Positions 8,860 to 21,736 are shown, counted from the first letter of the stretch. The stretch is 64,000 bases of DNA from Pohlia nutans (GCA_022496805.1 CM040099.1:16766531-16830530); one strand, 5' to 3'. Made by a program: numbers and translations. The notes: generated from the letters alone by a model not told the origin.

Positions 8860-11800
8860 TCACACAGAAGGTAAGCAATGAGCAGCACAGACACTAACCT
8901 GCAAGGCGAAGACAACGTCGTCCTGGTTCACTTGAAGTGTCACCCTACGAAGGCGATCTTCACGAGATTCACCCAGCTTCAGCAATGCCTGCTCATTTAT
9001 AAACAATTCTAGTCACAATTTTGTGGCACAAAATCTGTTACAATGACTTGATTATCAGGTTCTTGGTAAACATAATTCGTTTGGTCATGTTCAACATTCA
9101 AGATTAGAAGAAATATCATAGATTTATGGGATAAGGAATCAGACCTGATCAGCGAGCACACGGCACATGCTTGAAAACTCACTGCCAGCGAGAGCAGGCA
9201 TTGAGCTTGATTTACAGAAGTCAAGATATGCTTTATTCACCTGCGCCTCCCACATTTTGCTGTAAGAACAAGAATGGACCCAACACTATTCAAAGACAAA
9301 CAAAAGTTGCCGAAACACTTGGCTAGTAAAATATTCTACCTTAACAGTAAACACTGTCATTCTGAGAAAACTCACCTCGCCAAGGGTGGCATCTTTTCTG
9401 GCACGGCGAAATAAGCGGACTGCAGAACACAGCACCATCTGTGTGGACAGATGCACACTTTCAAAAAAGGGGAAACATAGATTCAACATCTTACTCTCCA
9501 ACTAGATGAATTCTCCGCCCTTTACACATGGTAAAATGTCTGATAAGACACAAGTTATCACAGTGTATATCTTGACTAGGTTTAAGAGGCTGATTTCAGC
9601 GATTACTATTAGATGACTAAAATGCACTCTAAACATGTTCAATAAGTATTTTTAGTTCAGTTCTACCTTAAGCGATAACAATACTCCTAGAGAAAAGCTT
9701 CATACTCTGCACAGGTCAGTACTGATAATTTCTTAGGATCATAAACCATGTTTAAGCGATTTCCAGCAAGGAACATAGTGTTTTATCATTCATGAACTAA
9801 GATCAGGAAGTCCTTTTTGCTTCCTTGAAATTTATATTCTAGCTTGGTGAAATTCGCACTAGAAAGCTCACAGAGAAATCAACTAGCTTGAAAATAAGAG
9901 GCTCTTGAATAATACCTGCTGGTGCTGGGGTAAGTTCTGAATAGTTTCCACAACTGGAGAACGGAACGTGCGTGCTAGAGCTTTTGCCATGTGGTCGATC
10001 CGTACCTAAAAATTGTAGGGAATTGAGATTGTGTATTGTATTATTGTTACGAACAAGCTTGAAGACTCTGGCCGAATGAACCGTCAGGAACTGTGAGAAA
10101 AAGAAGAGGCAACAAACAACCAAAATATCATGCAACTCCACAAAGAATCTCGTTGTAGATGATTCAAAATTTCTCAGTAAAGCTATTTATTGGACTAGGA
10201 AAACAATTGAGAAAATACCAGATGTGTCGGCTTGATGGAACTTGACCGCTGACCTAAGCCTGAAGGCTCACTTCCGTTCAGGGGAGCTATATCGAGTCCA
10301 TCCTTGCCCAGCTCTTCTCTGACCTCTGTTTCTAAAATATCTAATGCACTCCTGCGCAGAGCGAATGCGGTATTGTTTCAAGACTCAATAAACACAAACT
10401 ATAGTATTTCCAACGTTGATACCATAGAATACATAAAGCAAGAAACGGTTGTAACACCCACTTCGTGAAGTAAAAAATCTGGTATAAGCAACTATACAAA
10501 CCTGCAAACGTGAAGGGCTTTCCTCATATCCCCAGTTGCTGCCGCCACTTTCTGTAAATCAACACAATAAAAGAAGCATAAAATGTAGATGACCATTTTG
10601 TCACGAAACATGGCCACAGCTATACCACACGATTACGCAATGCAATATATTAAACACTGAGTGATTTTAAAGAGGGAGTAACATCCATATACATCCTTAT
10701 AAAGTAGGTAGAACTCAAAATAAAATAACTTACTCTTGCACATAGCTCCAATGCTGCCGTGTTAAATACTGGGAAGGGAATACCCTAAAACAACACCATT
10801 TCCACGAGTTACTTTCTCATGGAAAAGCTCGTGCAAAGCTCGAGTCACTGCACATGTAATGATAGGAAATTTTGCCTAGATCTGCCGTTCTGTTAGATCT
10901 GGGCAAAATTTAGGTGTTTTTTAGGAATTTAAAAGGTCGGTAGAGTATTGGCAATTTAATCTGCAAAGTAGCTGGAAATTTGTGATTCCATCGAAAATTT
11001 GGAGAGAAAACACCTTTCATCTACGAATCTTTTCATAAATGTTGGCGAAATCATCTAATAATTTCGAGAAGAATTGTCAAAAATAGAAAGAAAGAAATGA
11101 TATTTTGATCCAAAGTTAGCATGTTCTAAACATACCGATAGATTTCGCATCTGAACGATTATTTTGACCTAAGGAAAAGGATTCCTGTCTGGTGATCAAG
11201 AATATGGACGACAGAAGTGGAAAAACAAAAATACCTTCAATCGTTGGGTCAAAACGGTTAAAATCTGGTCCTTCGTATATGCTGGGTATGTGATAACATC
11301 TGGTTTGCCTGCAGAAGCAATAAGAGTCTCATCCACATTTAGGTTTGCCGTAAAATTGCCTCGACTCAAATAAGAGTCTAAACTGAATAGAACGATGGCC
11401 TGCAGTTTCAGGCCTAACTCGTGACTAAGTTGAGCTAGGTGAGTTTACTCGTTAAGTATATACCTCCTTGCCTTTACCTCTTTATAAAGAATGATAACCA
11501 CATTTACTAGAACCAGAAGCTAGCTCCAATGATTGAGTTGCTTACAATTCATTGAACGCAACTTTGGTAGGAACCGATCTGTGAGGTCAATAGCATTTGC
11601 TATACCTGTATACAAATAACATAACCCACGTTTAATGATCTAAGATTGTATGATATCTAGGGCAGGTATGATACTTCCAATGAAAGAAAAATAAAATATC
11701 ACTGGCTATTTGCACACAAGATGCAGCATGGATTTCATAGTCTAAGCCTCGGATCCACTAGAATGTAGATTGAGAAAATGGGATGCTACTCTGCACTCTC

Positions 11801-13625
11801 AAATACGTTCATTTGCAAACATATATTTTAAGTATGTAATGCATCTCACCCATCAATATGCAGCATGAGTTTGGATACGTAGGAAGTTGAAACAAGTCAT
11901 AAAGCACTACTTGATTTCTTGTAATTAGGTAGTCCATCTCATCCACAATCATCAACCTTTCATACCACCACAAAAAAGCTTCAGTATACGAGTGCAACTC
12001 CAGAAAGTACTGTGAACTGGATTATATCAGCATTAGCAGAAATACGTAGTCCACAAAGTCAAACTGAACTTTTATTCATGGGCAGTTAACCCAGCCCCAG
12101 CTAACAAATCAACCATGAAACAATAAGGAAGTCAATGTCTAAAAAACTGATGACAAGCAGAGAAGAATATGAACACTCACAGCATACGTTTTGGAGACTC
12201 GGCAGATCCCCGAGATGTGACGCACACCCTCTGCTTTAATTCTTTCAAGCTCACAGACCAAGATTTTGCAGTATCATCAGAAGCCTCTTTGTGCTTCAAA
12301 GCTTGCAGCACCTGAACAGATTCGCAAAGATACATGAAATCACAAGGATATAGCCCGCTGACTTAGAGCGTTACAAAAGCAACACCAGAGCACTTGCACT
12401 TCTTGTGCATTGTTAGCTGTTTCTATCTACTTAATATTCTAGCATAGTCCAAGTTTGTTTCGTGGTGAACTATTTGGGCCTAAAACATTTAGAATTGCAG
12501 CCAAGACCTTGACTTAACAGGTAATGAATAACAGGTGCTCCAGCGTAATCTGATTCTTAGATCCATCGTTTCAAAACAAGCATTCATTTGAGAAGATGAG
12601 CACTATTTGAGAACTAAAACCTCAAACAGAGTGTTCAATGTTATCCTCACCTTCTGATAGATATTTCGTGGATCTGTCAAAGTAGTGCAATTAATAGATA
12701 CGATATCTGGAGGAGGCAAGTTTGCCTACAACAACGTACCAGTTAGCTTTAGTGTACCACAAAACATTGCTAGCAAATGGACTTCTGCAGGACCATTTGT
12801 AATGGTTCTATCCTGATAAATGGGTCTGAAGAAGGATTAAGCCAACAACTCTGTAAAAACATGAAATCAGGGACCGTACCTCAGAAGCCCAAGTTACACT
12901 AAGCAACTTTACTTGTTCCATGGTCAATGATTTCCCAGTTCCCGGACATCCACAAACATACATGCTTCCTGGGACTTGTTGAAGAATAGATGATTTACAG
13001 AAGCCTATCACTTTCTCCTGTTCAACATCCCTGCAGAGGACCGATGGTGGAATTGCGGATAAATGCAAAGCTTTCTTCACAGCCTGAATATGCGTACCTT
13101 CTGCAAAACGTAGAAACAACTATTAGCCAATTACTGTCGCATCAACACCCGCTTACTATGCTTGCCAAACCATGATGATGCAGCAGTATGAGGTAGCATA
13201 CAAATCTTCTCACTAGAAACCCAGAACCGGAGAGGAAGAAATCTCCAGTTTTGGGTGTACAAACTTCCAGAAACATTTGAATCTAGATAAGTGCTTCAAC
13301 AAGAATTAAACGGACTAGAAATAAATTTACAGTAACATGAGGTTAAAATGGAAAGAACGGAATGGAATAAGGTCGAAAAACATGGTCATGCTACGAGTAA
13401 TTGGCCATGTGGCACATAATATCAGTTTCGTAGGAATAGGCAGACGTTACCAGTGGGGTCCCAGGAACAGGGACTTGACAGCAGCAAATTGTCAGCATCA
13501 CTGCCAGATCTCAAACTAGTCGCCTTCGATGTGCCATTTCTATCCTGTTCCTTCACGAGCAAGAACCTTAATAAGCTGCTTCGCTTAAGCTCCTTCTCCC
13601 TGCTCCACTCTCTCTCCGTGTACAT
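8860..13625 (-). CDS. CDC6: CDC6 replication licensing AAA+ ATPase
   Basis: CDC6 loads the MCM helicase onto ORC at replication origins. Fourteen exons can be joined in phase with GT-AG introns: 13625-13451, 13100-12880, 12725-12651, 12311-12181, 11956-11850, 11605-11546, 11308-11235, 10784-10734, 10551-10502, 10351-10219, 10005-9916, 9438-9376, 9240-9145 and 8988-8860, giving 484 residues (plant CDC6 is about 540). Walker A is CGCPGTGKSLTM, Walker B LMIVDEMDYL, sensor 1 GIANAIDLTDRFLPKL, and sensor 2 lies around ATGDMRKALHVCR. The C-terminal winged-helix region follows (TFRSPVVETIQNLPQHQQ onward). Exon 5 could instead start at 12016, adding 20 residues in frame. The N-terminus before the AAA+ core is short (about 59 residues). 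The last exon reads into a stop at 8860 without the RFFRN-type ending usual in plants; I found no further exon downstream. The start ATG lies only 108 bp after the MBD stop. Confidence 0.93.
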
Positions 13626-13733
13626 TTTGCATTAACTTGGTTATACATCTTGAAACACTCAAGCATAAATCTATGGACATCCAAAACTCATTCTCTGCAT
13701 CCATCTAGAAAACGCAAGTTTTCTCTACACTTC

Positions 13734-15325
13734 TCACAAACAAGTTGATTGCCAACGCAGATCGAAAGGGACAACACAACTAAAGAGAATGCCAAAAACC
13801 TGAGGAAGAACCACAGAAGCAACATCCACATCGACAACTTTGTGATTCCCATTAGCTTCACCATTTTCTCCCTCTTTCGTGTACAGAGATTGATTTGCTG
13901 AAGCTTCCTCGGAGATTGATTTGTTGGCAGGCTCGTCGTTAACTTGAACTGATAGACCGCATGACATCATTTTACTTTAGTGCCTTCATAATGGGATTGT
14001 GAACTATACTGTAGCCTGCAGTAAAAGTCAATGGTTGTACCCCAGCATGCTCCAAAGGAGAACTAAGACCACTCAGCTCAGAGCCTCACAAGGCAACAAG
14101 ACACTCACCATCATCTTTGGGTTTGGTTCCATTGTCAAGACATTTCCGTGCCCGCTTGAGCGGAGGCTCTTCAGGCTGCATCTCCTCCTCAATGGCTTCA
14201 ATTAAAGAACGGCCCTTTAAATCTTGATTCAATCTTGCAGACCTTCTTCGTGTCCCATTTGGAGTCATAGCCTCCGCAGCTTCACGATGCAACAACACAA
14301 ACACGGAAACACCGTACAAGAACCATTCAGTCTGGAACGTGTAAAGAGTATCTCAAAATTAAGAGCCTACACCTAATCGAATAACAAGAGAAAAAAGTGA
14401 GTGAATAGAGACAAATAATTCTATTAAAACATCATCGAGTAGTAATATCAAAGAGCAGTTGAACTGCAGAAACAATGGGAGTAGGCCAACCTGGGATGCA
14501 CCACTCAAAGTCACTTGCAATTGCCGTTCCCGGATGAGCCTTGAGATATTTCTGCAATTGGTATCTGTTCTTTAATTCTTCGCCATCAGGGGCCACGAAT
14601 GACACATCTTTCTTCCTTGGAGTCTCTCCCTTCTTTCCAGATACCTGAGCACGATATACATAGATACGAGAAGTCATCAAAAATGTAACCAACATTATAA
14701 AATTCCAGTTTTTTTGGTGGTTTGTCACAATTCACAGTTTTTCAAATGAACATACACATTACATTGGAAAAGCTGATACTTTGCGAAATTCCTCACTAAA
14801 CATATTGCCGTACTGTCACAAGAACCAACACTTGATTTTCATTGCTTCGTTTTTTGCCTTTGTTTCATTTTATAAAAAAAACTGACTGCTAAGTACATCC
14901 AGTTTCAGAATGAAAATCTTTACTCAGTGTCAGTGGACGTAAATGATCATTTTGACATTGACAGTAGAGTTACCCTTTGACTCATCCAGATTGGGAAAGT
15001 CCAAAATTCTGATGAGTTAAGGATGTCCCTAATGCACCTGTGCCAGAGAGAAAATTTACAAGACTGGAGTGTCTGCAAAAAAATTATACCCGAAGTTGCC
15101 AAACACATCGAAATTTTCCAGCATTGATGCAGCATTTTGAAGAAATCTCAAATTCAGCCTAAAACTTAACATTTAAGAAGCAACATTACAGAGCTACTCA
15201 ACGATTCAACTGAGCAGGGGGATTGCAGCACAACGAACCTTGCGCTTCCAGCCAACCAAAGATCCGGTGAGCTCCTCAGTCATCGTGGACATCATGGCAT
15301 CTAAGATCTCCTCAGAATTCCCCAT
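13734..15325 (-). CDS. Methyl-CpG-binding domain protein, MBD10/11 type
   Basis: Four exons join in phase: 15325-15239, 14644-14491, 14279-14109 and 13948-13734, giving 208 residues. The start (MGNSEEILDAMM) is the first ATG of the exon. The MBD core spans roughly residues 20-80: a GWKRK start, GKKGETPRKKDVSF, ELKNRYQLQKYLKAHPG, then SDFEW. It is followed by the plant-typical tail TRRRSARL and a charged, Lys/Glu-rich C-terminal half. In angiosperm MBD10/11 a TPRRSARI motif sits at the same place, supporting that class. Such proteins are nuclear; MBD10 has been linked to rRNA gene silencing in Arabidopsis. A donor-like CAG|GT at the end of exon 4 (near 13787) leaves open that the transcript continues toward CDC6. 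Confidence 0.85.
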
Positions 15326-16974
15326 ACCGCCAACAATCAATACAACAACACTCGCCCCTCGCCCCGGATCTTCGCAAAGACCTCAACCGCGCAATGACAG
15401 GCCATTCGCTGAAACAATGACAGAAAACAAAAATGATACCATAAAAGTGAATACTAATGGCAAGTAATTACGATAATTGTTCAACCGCAAGCAATTGATT
15501 CTTGCGCAGGTTGTTTTATTGATTCTTGCTCAGATTGCAATCATCGAGCTTCGACACAGAATAGAACGGAGAGACAAAGCACTGATTCGCCGAGGAGTTT
15601 CATTTTTAGGTCTGCGCGAATGGATTCAAAACGTGAACGAAATCACACGTCAGATTGATATCAGCATCGCCTTATAAAGGATAAAGCCACAAATTGGTTG
15701 CATTGCAACTCTACCTCATCAACAGGACAAATCCATATTATTATCAAAGCCTTGCAATAAATATATTATTATGCTTTGTTTGATCATAAGTCGCATTGGA
15801 TCGATTAAGGCCCGGGCATGGTCACGAACTTTTAGGTTTTCTCTGATAATAGTTTTCTCACAATTGCAAAGCCAATATTGCACAAGCAAAACTCTTCTCC
15901 CTCCGCCAAATTTTCGACCTAAAGTTGTAGAATGGCGTGAGTGGGAGAATTCAAGGCGCGTACCTTCCGAAGAGCGGCTGCCATGGTTCGGTTTAGGGTT
16001 TAGGGTGCGAAGTCAGTTCAATCACAGTCCCGCCATAGCTGAGTAATACTGCAAACTGAAGCAAACTGTGCCGACGACGTCGAGTTCGACTACACTGATT
16101 ATGGCTATTAGTGTGTTTGACACTAATTGCGCGGACACACTAATTTCAATAACTTGGGATTTAGGGGGTGAAATATTTTACTTTGCGACGCTACTTGTCA
16201 CTCGGCCTTTTCTTTTCTTCGCTCTACTAGTGAGAAACATGTATGCTAATGTAAGTAAAAAATTATCAATACGAGTATAATTAAAAATACTTTGAAAGCG
16301 AAACAACAAAATAATAAATGATAATGAAATTTGAAGTAATTTGGAAAAATATGGAAGATAACAAATTATTTTTTCCATTCAAAAATATAAAATAAATATA
16401 CTAGAACTCTACAAAAATTTACACAATTTATTTAATCAAAATTTAGATATTAAATAGAAATGTCTTAGTGGACCATTTAGAAATAAAAAATTTATTCAAG
16501 AAAATAATTTTAATGTACTTATTGATTTTATAATTTTAGAATATTTTATATTAACTATTTTTTGTTGATACTAGTTCAAGTGGAATGAGTTTTTTTTAAA
16601 GTATTCTATCCAAATTTCATGAATATTTAAAATATAAATTCTAAGATCCAAAGTTTTTGTATGTGGGGGCATTGGTTAACCAGTTTGAAAATTTCCTTTT
16701 ATTGTTTATATGGAAATGTTGTCATAAAGGTGCTTAACACTTTCATTACTTCTTTTTCACCTTTAAAAAAATAAATGCCAATGCTATACACTATGTTGTA
16801 TCAATTATACTACACAAATGTAAATCAAGAATAATCATCCACTCCCACAAAACTTTGATCCACCTTGATCATTTTATAGGAGTAAATGGTAAGACCACTC
16901 TTTATTGATAAAGTACAATGTCTTCTGAATAATACAAATTTACAATTTTTCCTGCCTGTGACAACTTATTAGCA
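15326..16974. other. Upstream region of the MBD gene
   Basis: Presumably includes the MBD promoter (minus orientation). Coding-length frames at 15477-15677 and 15771-16046 have no recognisable similarity. From about 16250 the sequence is strongly AT-rich with nothing identifiable. Confidence 0.4.
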
Positions 16975-17315
16975 ACGCCAAGTCATGTACAATACATTGT
17001 TTACATGAATCCGCCCACAATTGAACCATGTCCATCCTACTATAATATATCACCTCTCATCAAACCAATCACGGAACTCATGATTTGGAAACCCTAAACC
17101 CAATAAACCTTTGCATTATATACAACGGCTGCATAGAAGTTATTTTTGTTATTAGTTACTTCTCAGGGTTACTTATACGGTAGTGTCTATTTCTAAAAGG
17201 GGAGAGTAGTTTTGTTTTAATGGCCCTTTTTTCAGTGGGCAGTGGGTCATCATCATTACAATTAGACATTTTATTCATGTTGGCCTCAAAAGGGGTCCGG
17301 AGTTTCTATTATTAT
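16975..17315 (+). mobile_element. Degenerate SINE/LINE 3'-end copy
   Basis: Resembles 51960-52320: 'aactcatgatttgg' corresponds to 'aactcatgacttgg', and the 3' block 'aggggagagtag' ... 'ttattcatgttggcc' ... 'ccggagtttctatt' corresponds to the shared tail of the SINE at 44460-44808 and the LINE. It ends in a (TAT)n-like run instead of (TCTA)n. Confidence 0.65.
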
Positions 17316-17594
17316 TACTTCTTTTTCATTTTCAGCATCGAGATTTTATTCTTTTGTGGCATTTGTATGCAAGAACCTATGTCTATTTTTGAGATAATTT
17401 ATACCCCATTGTAAATATGGAATTCTACATGATGTAAACTCCTCAATTATATTGAATCCTAGATTATTGCAAACTCTAAATTACTCTAAATAAAAATTCT
17501 GCATTACACTAACTACTCATAATGTACAGGGAATAAAAAGTAATTTTCATAAATTCAAAATCCTAAATTTTGTGAAACTCCAAATTGAGTCAAC

Positions 17595-17715
17595 TATTGC
17601 GTGGTGTGGAATTAGGGGTGCGTGGTGCGGAATTGGGGGTGCGTGGTGCAGAATTGGAGGTGCGTGGTGCAGAGTTAGAAGTGCAAGGGTGCACGTAGTG
17701 CAAGTTCCAAGGTAT
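17595..17715. repeat. Minisatellite, ~21-22 bp unit
   Basis: About five diverged copies of a unit like GGGGTGCGTGGTGCGGAATT. A related sequence in the opposite orientation (GCACCTTGCACCTCC) lies at about 17905-17935. Confidence 0.7.
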
Positions 17716-18311
17716 AGGTGTAGTATATTCAAGAATATTTTCTAATGTCAACAAAAATATTTTCTAAATTCCAACTTCTAAACCCTAAACCTCAAATTCT
17801 AAAACCCTAAATTCTAAAATCCCAAAACCAAACCCTAAATTTCTACATAGAAGTGCACTAACATGGCATAATATTCCATGATCGTGCACCCCACAATCCA
17901 CACCCCATGCACCTTGCACCTCCGATTTTGCACCACGTAGTAGTTGCCCCCTTCTAAACTATGTGAAACCATTCAATGGAATCATCATTGTGGACCACTT
18001 AGAACCGTTGTAGATTTATCGTCGTGGAAAGGATCTCATCAAAAGAAAGAACACCCATCTAAAATTAATCCGTCCTAAAGTCCTCACTAGACTTAATTCA
18101 TGTCTTTAATCCATATCAAAATTAGTATATGTTTGTTACATATGAAAATGAAAGGATTTCAAATAATTTTATTTCATAAACGTGATTTTTGTATGTGAGA
18201 TCATACATAAAAAGAAAATTTATCTAAGTCAATTCTAACTATACAATATGAAGTTTACAATCGGTATGCAAGCATCTATACGAGAATTATTTTAAAAATC
18301 CAACAAATTCT

Positions 18312-18592
18312 TTAGAGCATTCACACTTATACACGCTAGGACTAACTTGCTGAAATTATTCATATACATTTGAAGGACCCTTGCACGCCCTTGACATATC
18401 AAAAGTGCACATCAAATAGTCAATGGACCAATCACAAGTAGAATGTGAGGATATAGTCAACTAAATAGTGATTTGAAGGCCCATTTTTTAATACGCTAGG
18501 ATTGAGAATCAAAAGGTATTTTTGAAGGCCCTTGGCACTTTTCATCTACTTCTTGAGTGTGAGACTCTGGGAGGGCATGGGTGGCCATGCTT
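18312..18592. repeat. MITE-like dispersed repeat, copy 2
   Basis: Homologous over almost its whole length to 1661-1952. It starts TTTAGAGCATTCACAC and ends GGTGGCCATGCTTTTAG. Confidence 0.55.
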
Positions 18593-18674
18593 TTAGATGC
18601 TAAACTTCAAATTCATTCCTAAAACTCTATTTTCTAATTACAAAAACAAACTAGTGTGGTCCTATACGTTCGTC

Positions 18675-18830
18675 CAAATGTTCCATCATGTGTTCCACAT
18701 ATCCTCTATGATATTTGTGCTCTAGATGTTTCATGTGTTTCACATATCCTATATGATATATGTGCTCTAGATGTTCCATATGTTCCACATATCCTCTATG
18801 CTATCCGTGCTCCCCATGTTTCCACGTGTT
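18675..18830. repeat. Tandem repeat, ~48 bp unit, three copies
   Basis: Three consecutive copies built around 'CACATATCCTCTATGATAT' and 'GTGCTCTAGATGTT'. No coding function is evident, although one frame stays open because the unit length is divisible by three. Confidence 0.75.
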
Positions 18831-19104
18831 CTTTGTTTCACCTGTGTTTTTGCTTCTTTTTTGCTTTTTAAAATAATTTATTCATAATTTAATTCAATTG
18901 ATGATGATGAAATTTGAGTAAAATAAATAACTCTCACAAATGTGATGAAACGACTGCGATACACCCCTTCTCGTCAAGAACTTTTCAACATCACACATGG
19001 TGTCCTTGGAAAGGTGGAATTCTGAACTTGCATGTTCAAGTTTGATTTGATGCAAGAAAAAATTGCAACATCTCCAGCTTGCTCTGAACGGCAGAGAGTC
19101 TAAG

Positions 19105-19262
19105 GCTAATGCTGAATTAGAACGTCTGTGCTTCACTAAACATGTGATCTAGTGCCCGGCAAGCTGAATGAGCACGTCTGTGTGCTGCACTAAACATGTG
19201 ATTTAATGCCCAGCAAGCTGAATATGAACGTTTGTGTGCTACACTAAACATGTGACTCAGTG
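19105..19262. repeat. Tandem repeat, ~56 bp unit, about three copies
   Basis: Repeated blocks of 'GCTGAAT..GAACGTCTGTG' and 'CACTAAACATGTGAT'. Flanking sequence to 19742 is AT-rich without identifiable features. Confidence 0.75.
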
Positions 19263-19742
19263 TCGAACAAGAATTGTGTTAAATTTTGAAAGACAATGTG
19301 CACAAATGGTAAATAATGTTCAGTGTGTGAACATAGAAGTGAGATTTTGTCTCTTATATGTTTTAGTCTCCTTCGCCCATCAAACTACACTTATAGTCCT
19401 AGTATTGTCTGTCTACATGCTTAGAATACGTACATATTAATTAGACTACTACTTTCGTGTTCTAACCAACTTGGAGTCATAGACGCTTGGTCTATCACTC
19501 CCCTCATAAGTAACTTAACTAGGGCTTCGCTGCTCTCCGCATTACCAGTGACGATTGATATCTTATGATACATTGCTACATATATAGGAAGAAATTGGTA
19601 TATATGATATTATATAATACATATAATAGTGGTATGTATATGTTTGTGTAATGAAAATACACATAATTTTATTATATGTAGATAAGTATACTTTTTATTC
19701 AAAGATGGTTTATATATATTGTACAAGTAATATTAATATATA

Positions 19743-20039
19743 TTAATTCATTATATTTTGTTTTGGAAATGGTATTATTTTTGATTGTGTGATGTAGTCT
19801 CTTAGATGTTGTTTCATATCAGAAATATTGTATATTGATGTTTCAAGATATATTTTATATGCAATGTCAGTTGTATATGCTAATGCAAACACTCCACATG
19901 ATGAATCGTCTGGTTCTTGCAAAACGATTGCAAATTTATAATGGAATGTTATAGAAGACATGAGTTCATTTAACATCAAACCACCAAACAAACCACTAGC
20001 CTTCATGAAGATAATGATACATTCGAAATACAGAGCCAT
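19743..20039 (-). pseudogene. C-terminal fragment of a Ulp1-like (C48) cysteine protease
   Basis: A 98-codon open frame. Residues ~41-60 read LQEPDDSSCGVFALAYTTDI, the Gln/Asp-x-x-SCG-x-FAL block that carries the catalytic Cys of Ulp1/C48 peptidases, followed by the usual terminal helices (MKQHLRDYI). The catalytic His and Asp regions that should precede it are absent, so this is a fragment. C48 domains of this kind are often carried by plant transposons (MULE and CACTA types). It lies immediately downstream of the broken proteasome gene on the same strand. Confidence 0.6.
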
Positions 20040-20061
20040 TAAGAGCCTTACGTAGGCAACA

Positions 20062-21158
20062 TCCTAGGGCTCAATCATGTAGAGTTGAGGACCATCACGA
20101 TCATAACCTCCAAGGATTGCTGAAGAACCTAAAGGTCTGAAGAACAAACATATATAACCACAGCACAGCTTGAACACAACTCATGCACCAGCCATAGATC
20201 ATTCTGAAACAAATACTCCATCAGCCAAATCCCAAATATAATTCTGTAATTGCAAAGACCATACAGTGTATACATCTGTGTATTAAATATGCCACACAAT
20301 TGATGTAAAAGTGAGTACCTAAGCCACCAATAAAGCGTGCACAGATGAGCATAATGTGTAACACGATCACACAACTCTCCAATGAGTACCTCCTCAACAT
20401 AAAAGCTCTGCTGCGATCCACATCAGAGAGGTTAGATACACTCAGCATTCGGTCAGATGATTCTTTGATAGTACCTTCATCCGCATATACAGAGTCCACA
20501 AAGTTCTTGATCCTCAAATTTTGACTAATTTCTAATCGGAAACCCCTGTATATACATCATGAGGGAGCCCCGGGACAATTAAGGTTAACAAATGGCAAAA
20601 TACCTTCGGTAATTTGAGGTTTCACTGCGAGCTCTCGTAACTATCTGCCTACCATCAGATGCTAAACCTGCCATTGCCTGCAAATGTGTATAGCCCAGAC
20701 ACCTCATTAACAACTTGTAAATACAATATGGCATCACCCTCATAAAGAATGTGATTTACTCTTTGTGCATTTAAGAACAATGCACTATGGAGTGGCCTTG
20801 GCACCAAAACTGTGTGGATATTAAAGACGAATATCCTAACGAATATTAGACCATTGGAGAACTTGCCATGCCAGCATACCGGTCTACAGCATGGATTTTG
20901 CGGTTGGAGCCCTCCAGCAACATTTTGGAGGTCTGGAGATTAATTTCTCGACTCCCTGTAACAAGATTCCCATAATTTAATTCACTTGCTATAATCCTTA
21001 CATGGACACTTCTCATAACTTTTACAATAGATCACGCTGGACAAAAATCACGTCTATTCCAGCAATAGCAAACCAATTAATCCCTACACAAAGACAAGAT
21101 GAGCAATTTTGTTCGTACCAGGACAACATCATCCTTGCACCGAATACCCACAACAGTC
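20062..21158 (-). pseudogene. Broken 20S proteasome alpha subunit (PAG1/alpha-3 type)
   Basis: Intron-containing remnants in the right order: TVVGIRCKDDVVL (21158-21119), GVEKLI plus SKMLLEGSNRKIHAVDRY (about 20964-20872), AGLASDGRQIVTRARSE (about 20690-20612), VYADEGTIKESSDRML then THYAHLCTLYWWLR (about 20519-20319), and ILGGYDRDGPQLYMIEP (about 20130-20062). These match the middle of plant PAG1, a structural subunit of the proteasome core. The first exon (alpha-subunit N-terminal signature) is missing. The frame shifts between GVEKLI and SKMLL near 20940. A TAG stop follows MIEP where the family continues, and the C-terminal third is absent. Introns are kept, so this arose by DNA duplication or capture and not by retroposition. 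Confidence 0.85.
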
Positions 21159-21358
21159 CTGCACATAAAGAGTAATATTGTTTGAGTATGTCTCTCTGAA
21201 TACAGGGTCTAGTCAATTGAGGAAAATCTTAACACAAATCAACCAACAAATTATCTAATTAAAAACTTGCTTTAATAAGATGAAATTGCGAAGCACAAGA
21301 ATAAGGAAGAATTGATCTGTACTGCAACTGTCGGCGGCGAAGGTCGACATCCTGTCCA

Positions 21359-21736
21359 CCAGAGAGAAGCTGCTCCCTCTGGAAAAAACCAAAGCATGGC
21401 CAGTCACTGCAAGTTTAGTAGCGATTCAATTTTGTTCACAAATTAACATTGGCGTCTTCTACTTCAGTTGTCTTACTACAATCTCCTTAAAAACATGCTT
21501 CAACAAATCATGTAGCATCAATTCAGAGGCACAGCTTAAGGATATTAGAGCTTAGAGCTCTAAACACGTAGTTGTAAACAAAATTGAATCTCCTTAAAAA
21601 CGTGTTTCAACAAATCATATGGTTTAGAGCTTAAGGGTATTAGGCACCATAAATACGTGGTCTTACCTCATTCACGATAGCTTGATCAATGTTTTTCTTA
21701 GCCTGAAGATTGGCGTTCCTTGAGCTCATCCGCAAT
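21359..21736 (-). CDS. Exons 2-3 of an unrecognised gene split by the CACTA element
   Basis: Exon 2 (21736-21667) has a good acceptor (tatgtgcag) and donor (GAG|gtaaga); exon 3 starts at 21378 after ttttttccag. They read LRMSSRNANLQAKKNIDQ...NE, then REQLLSGGQDVDLRRRQLQ. Exon 2 needs two bases from the previous exon. The exon at 38868-38606, on the same strand beyond the CACTA element, ends with exactly two spare bases (TC) before gtaagt, and the join makes an ordinary Ser codon. No further exon was recognised to the left, where the proteasome remnants begin. Function unknown; the product is hydrophilic and probably coiled-coil. Confidence 0.5.
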
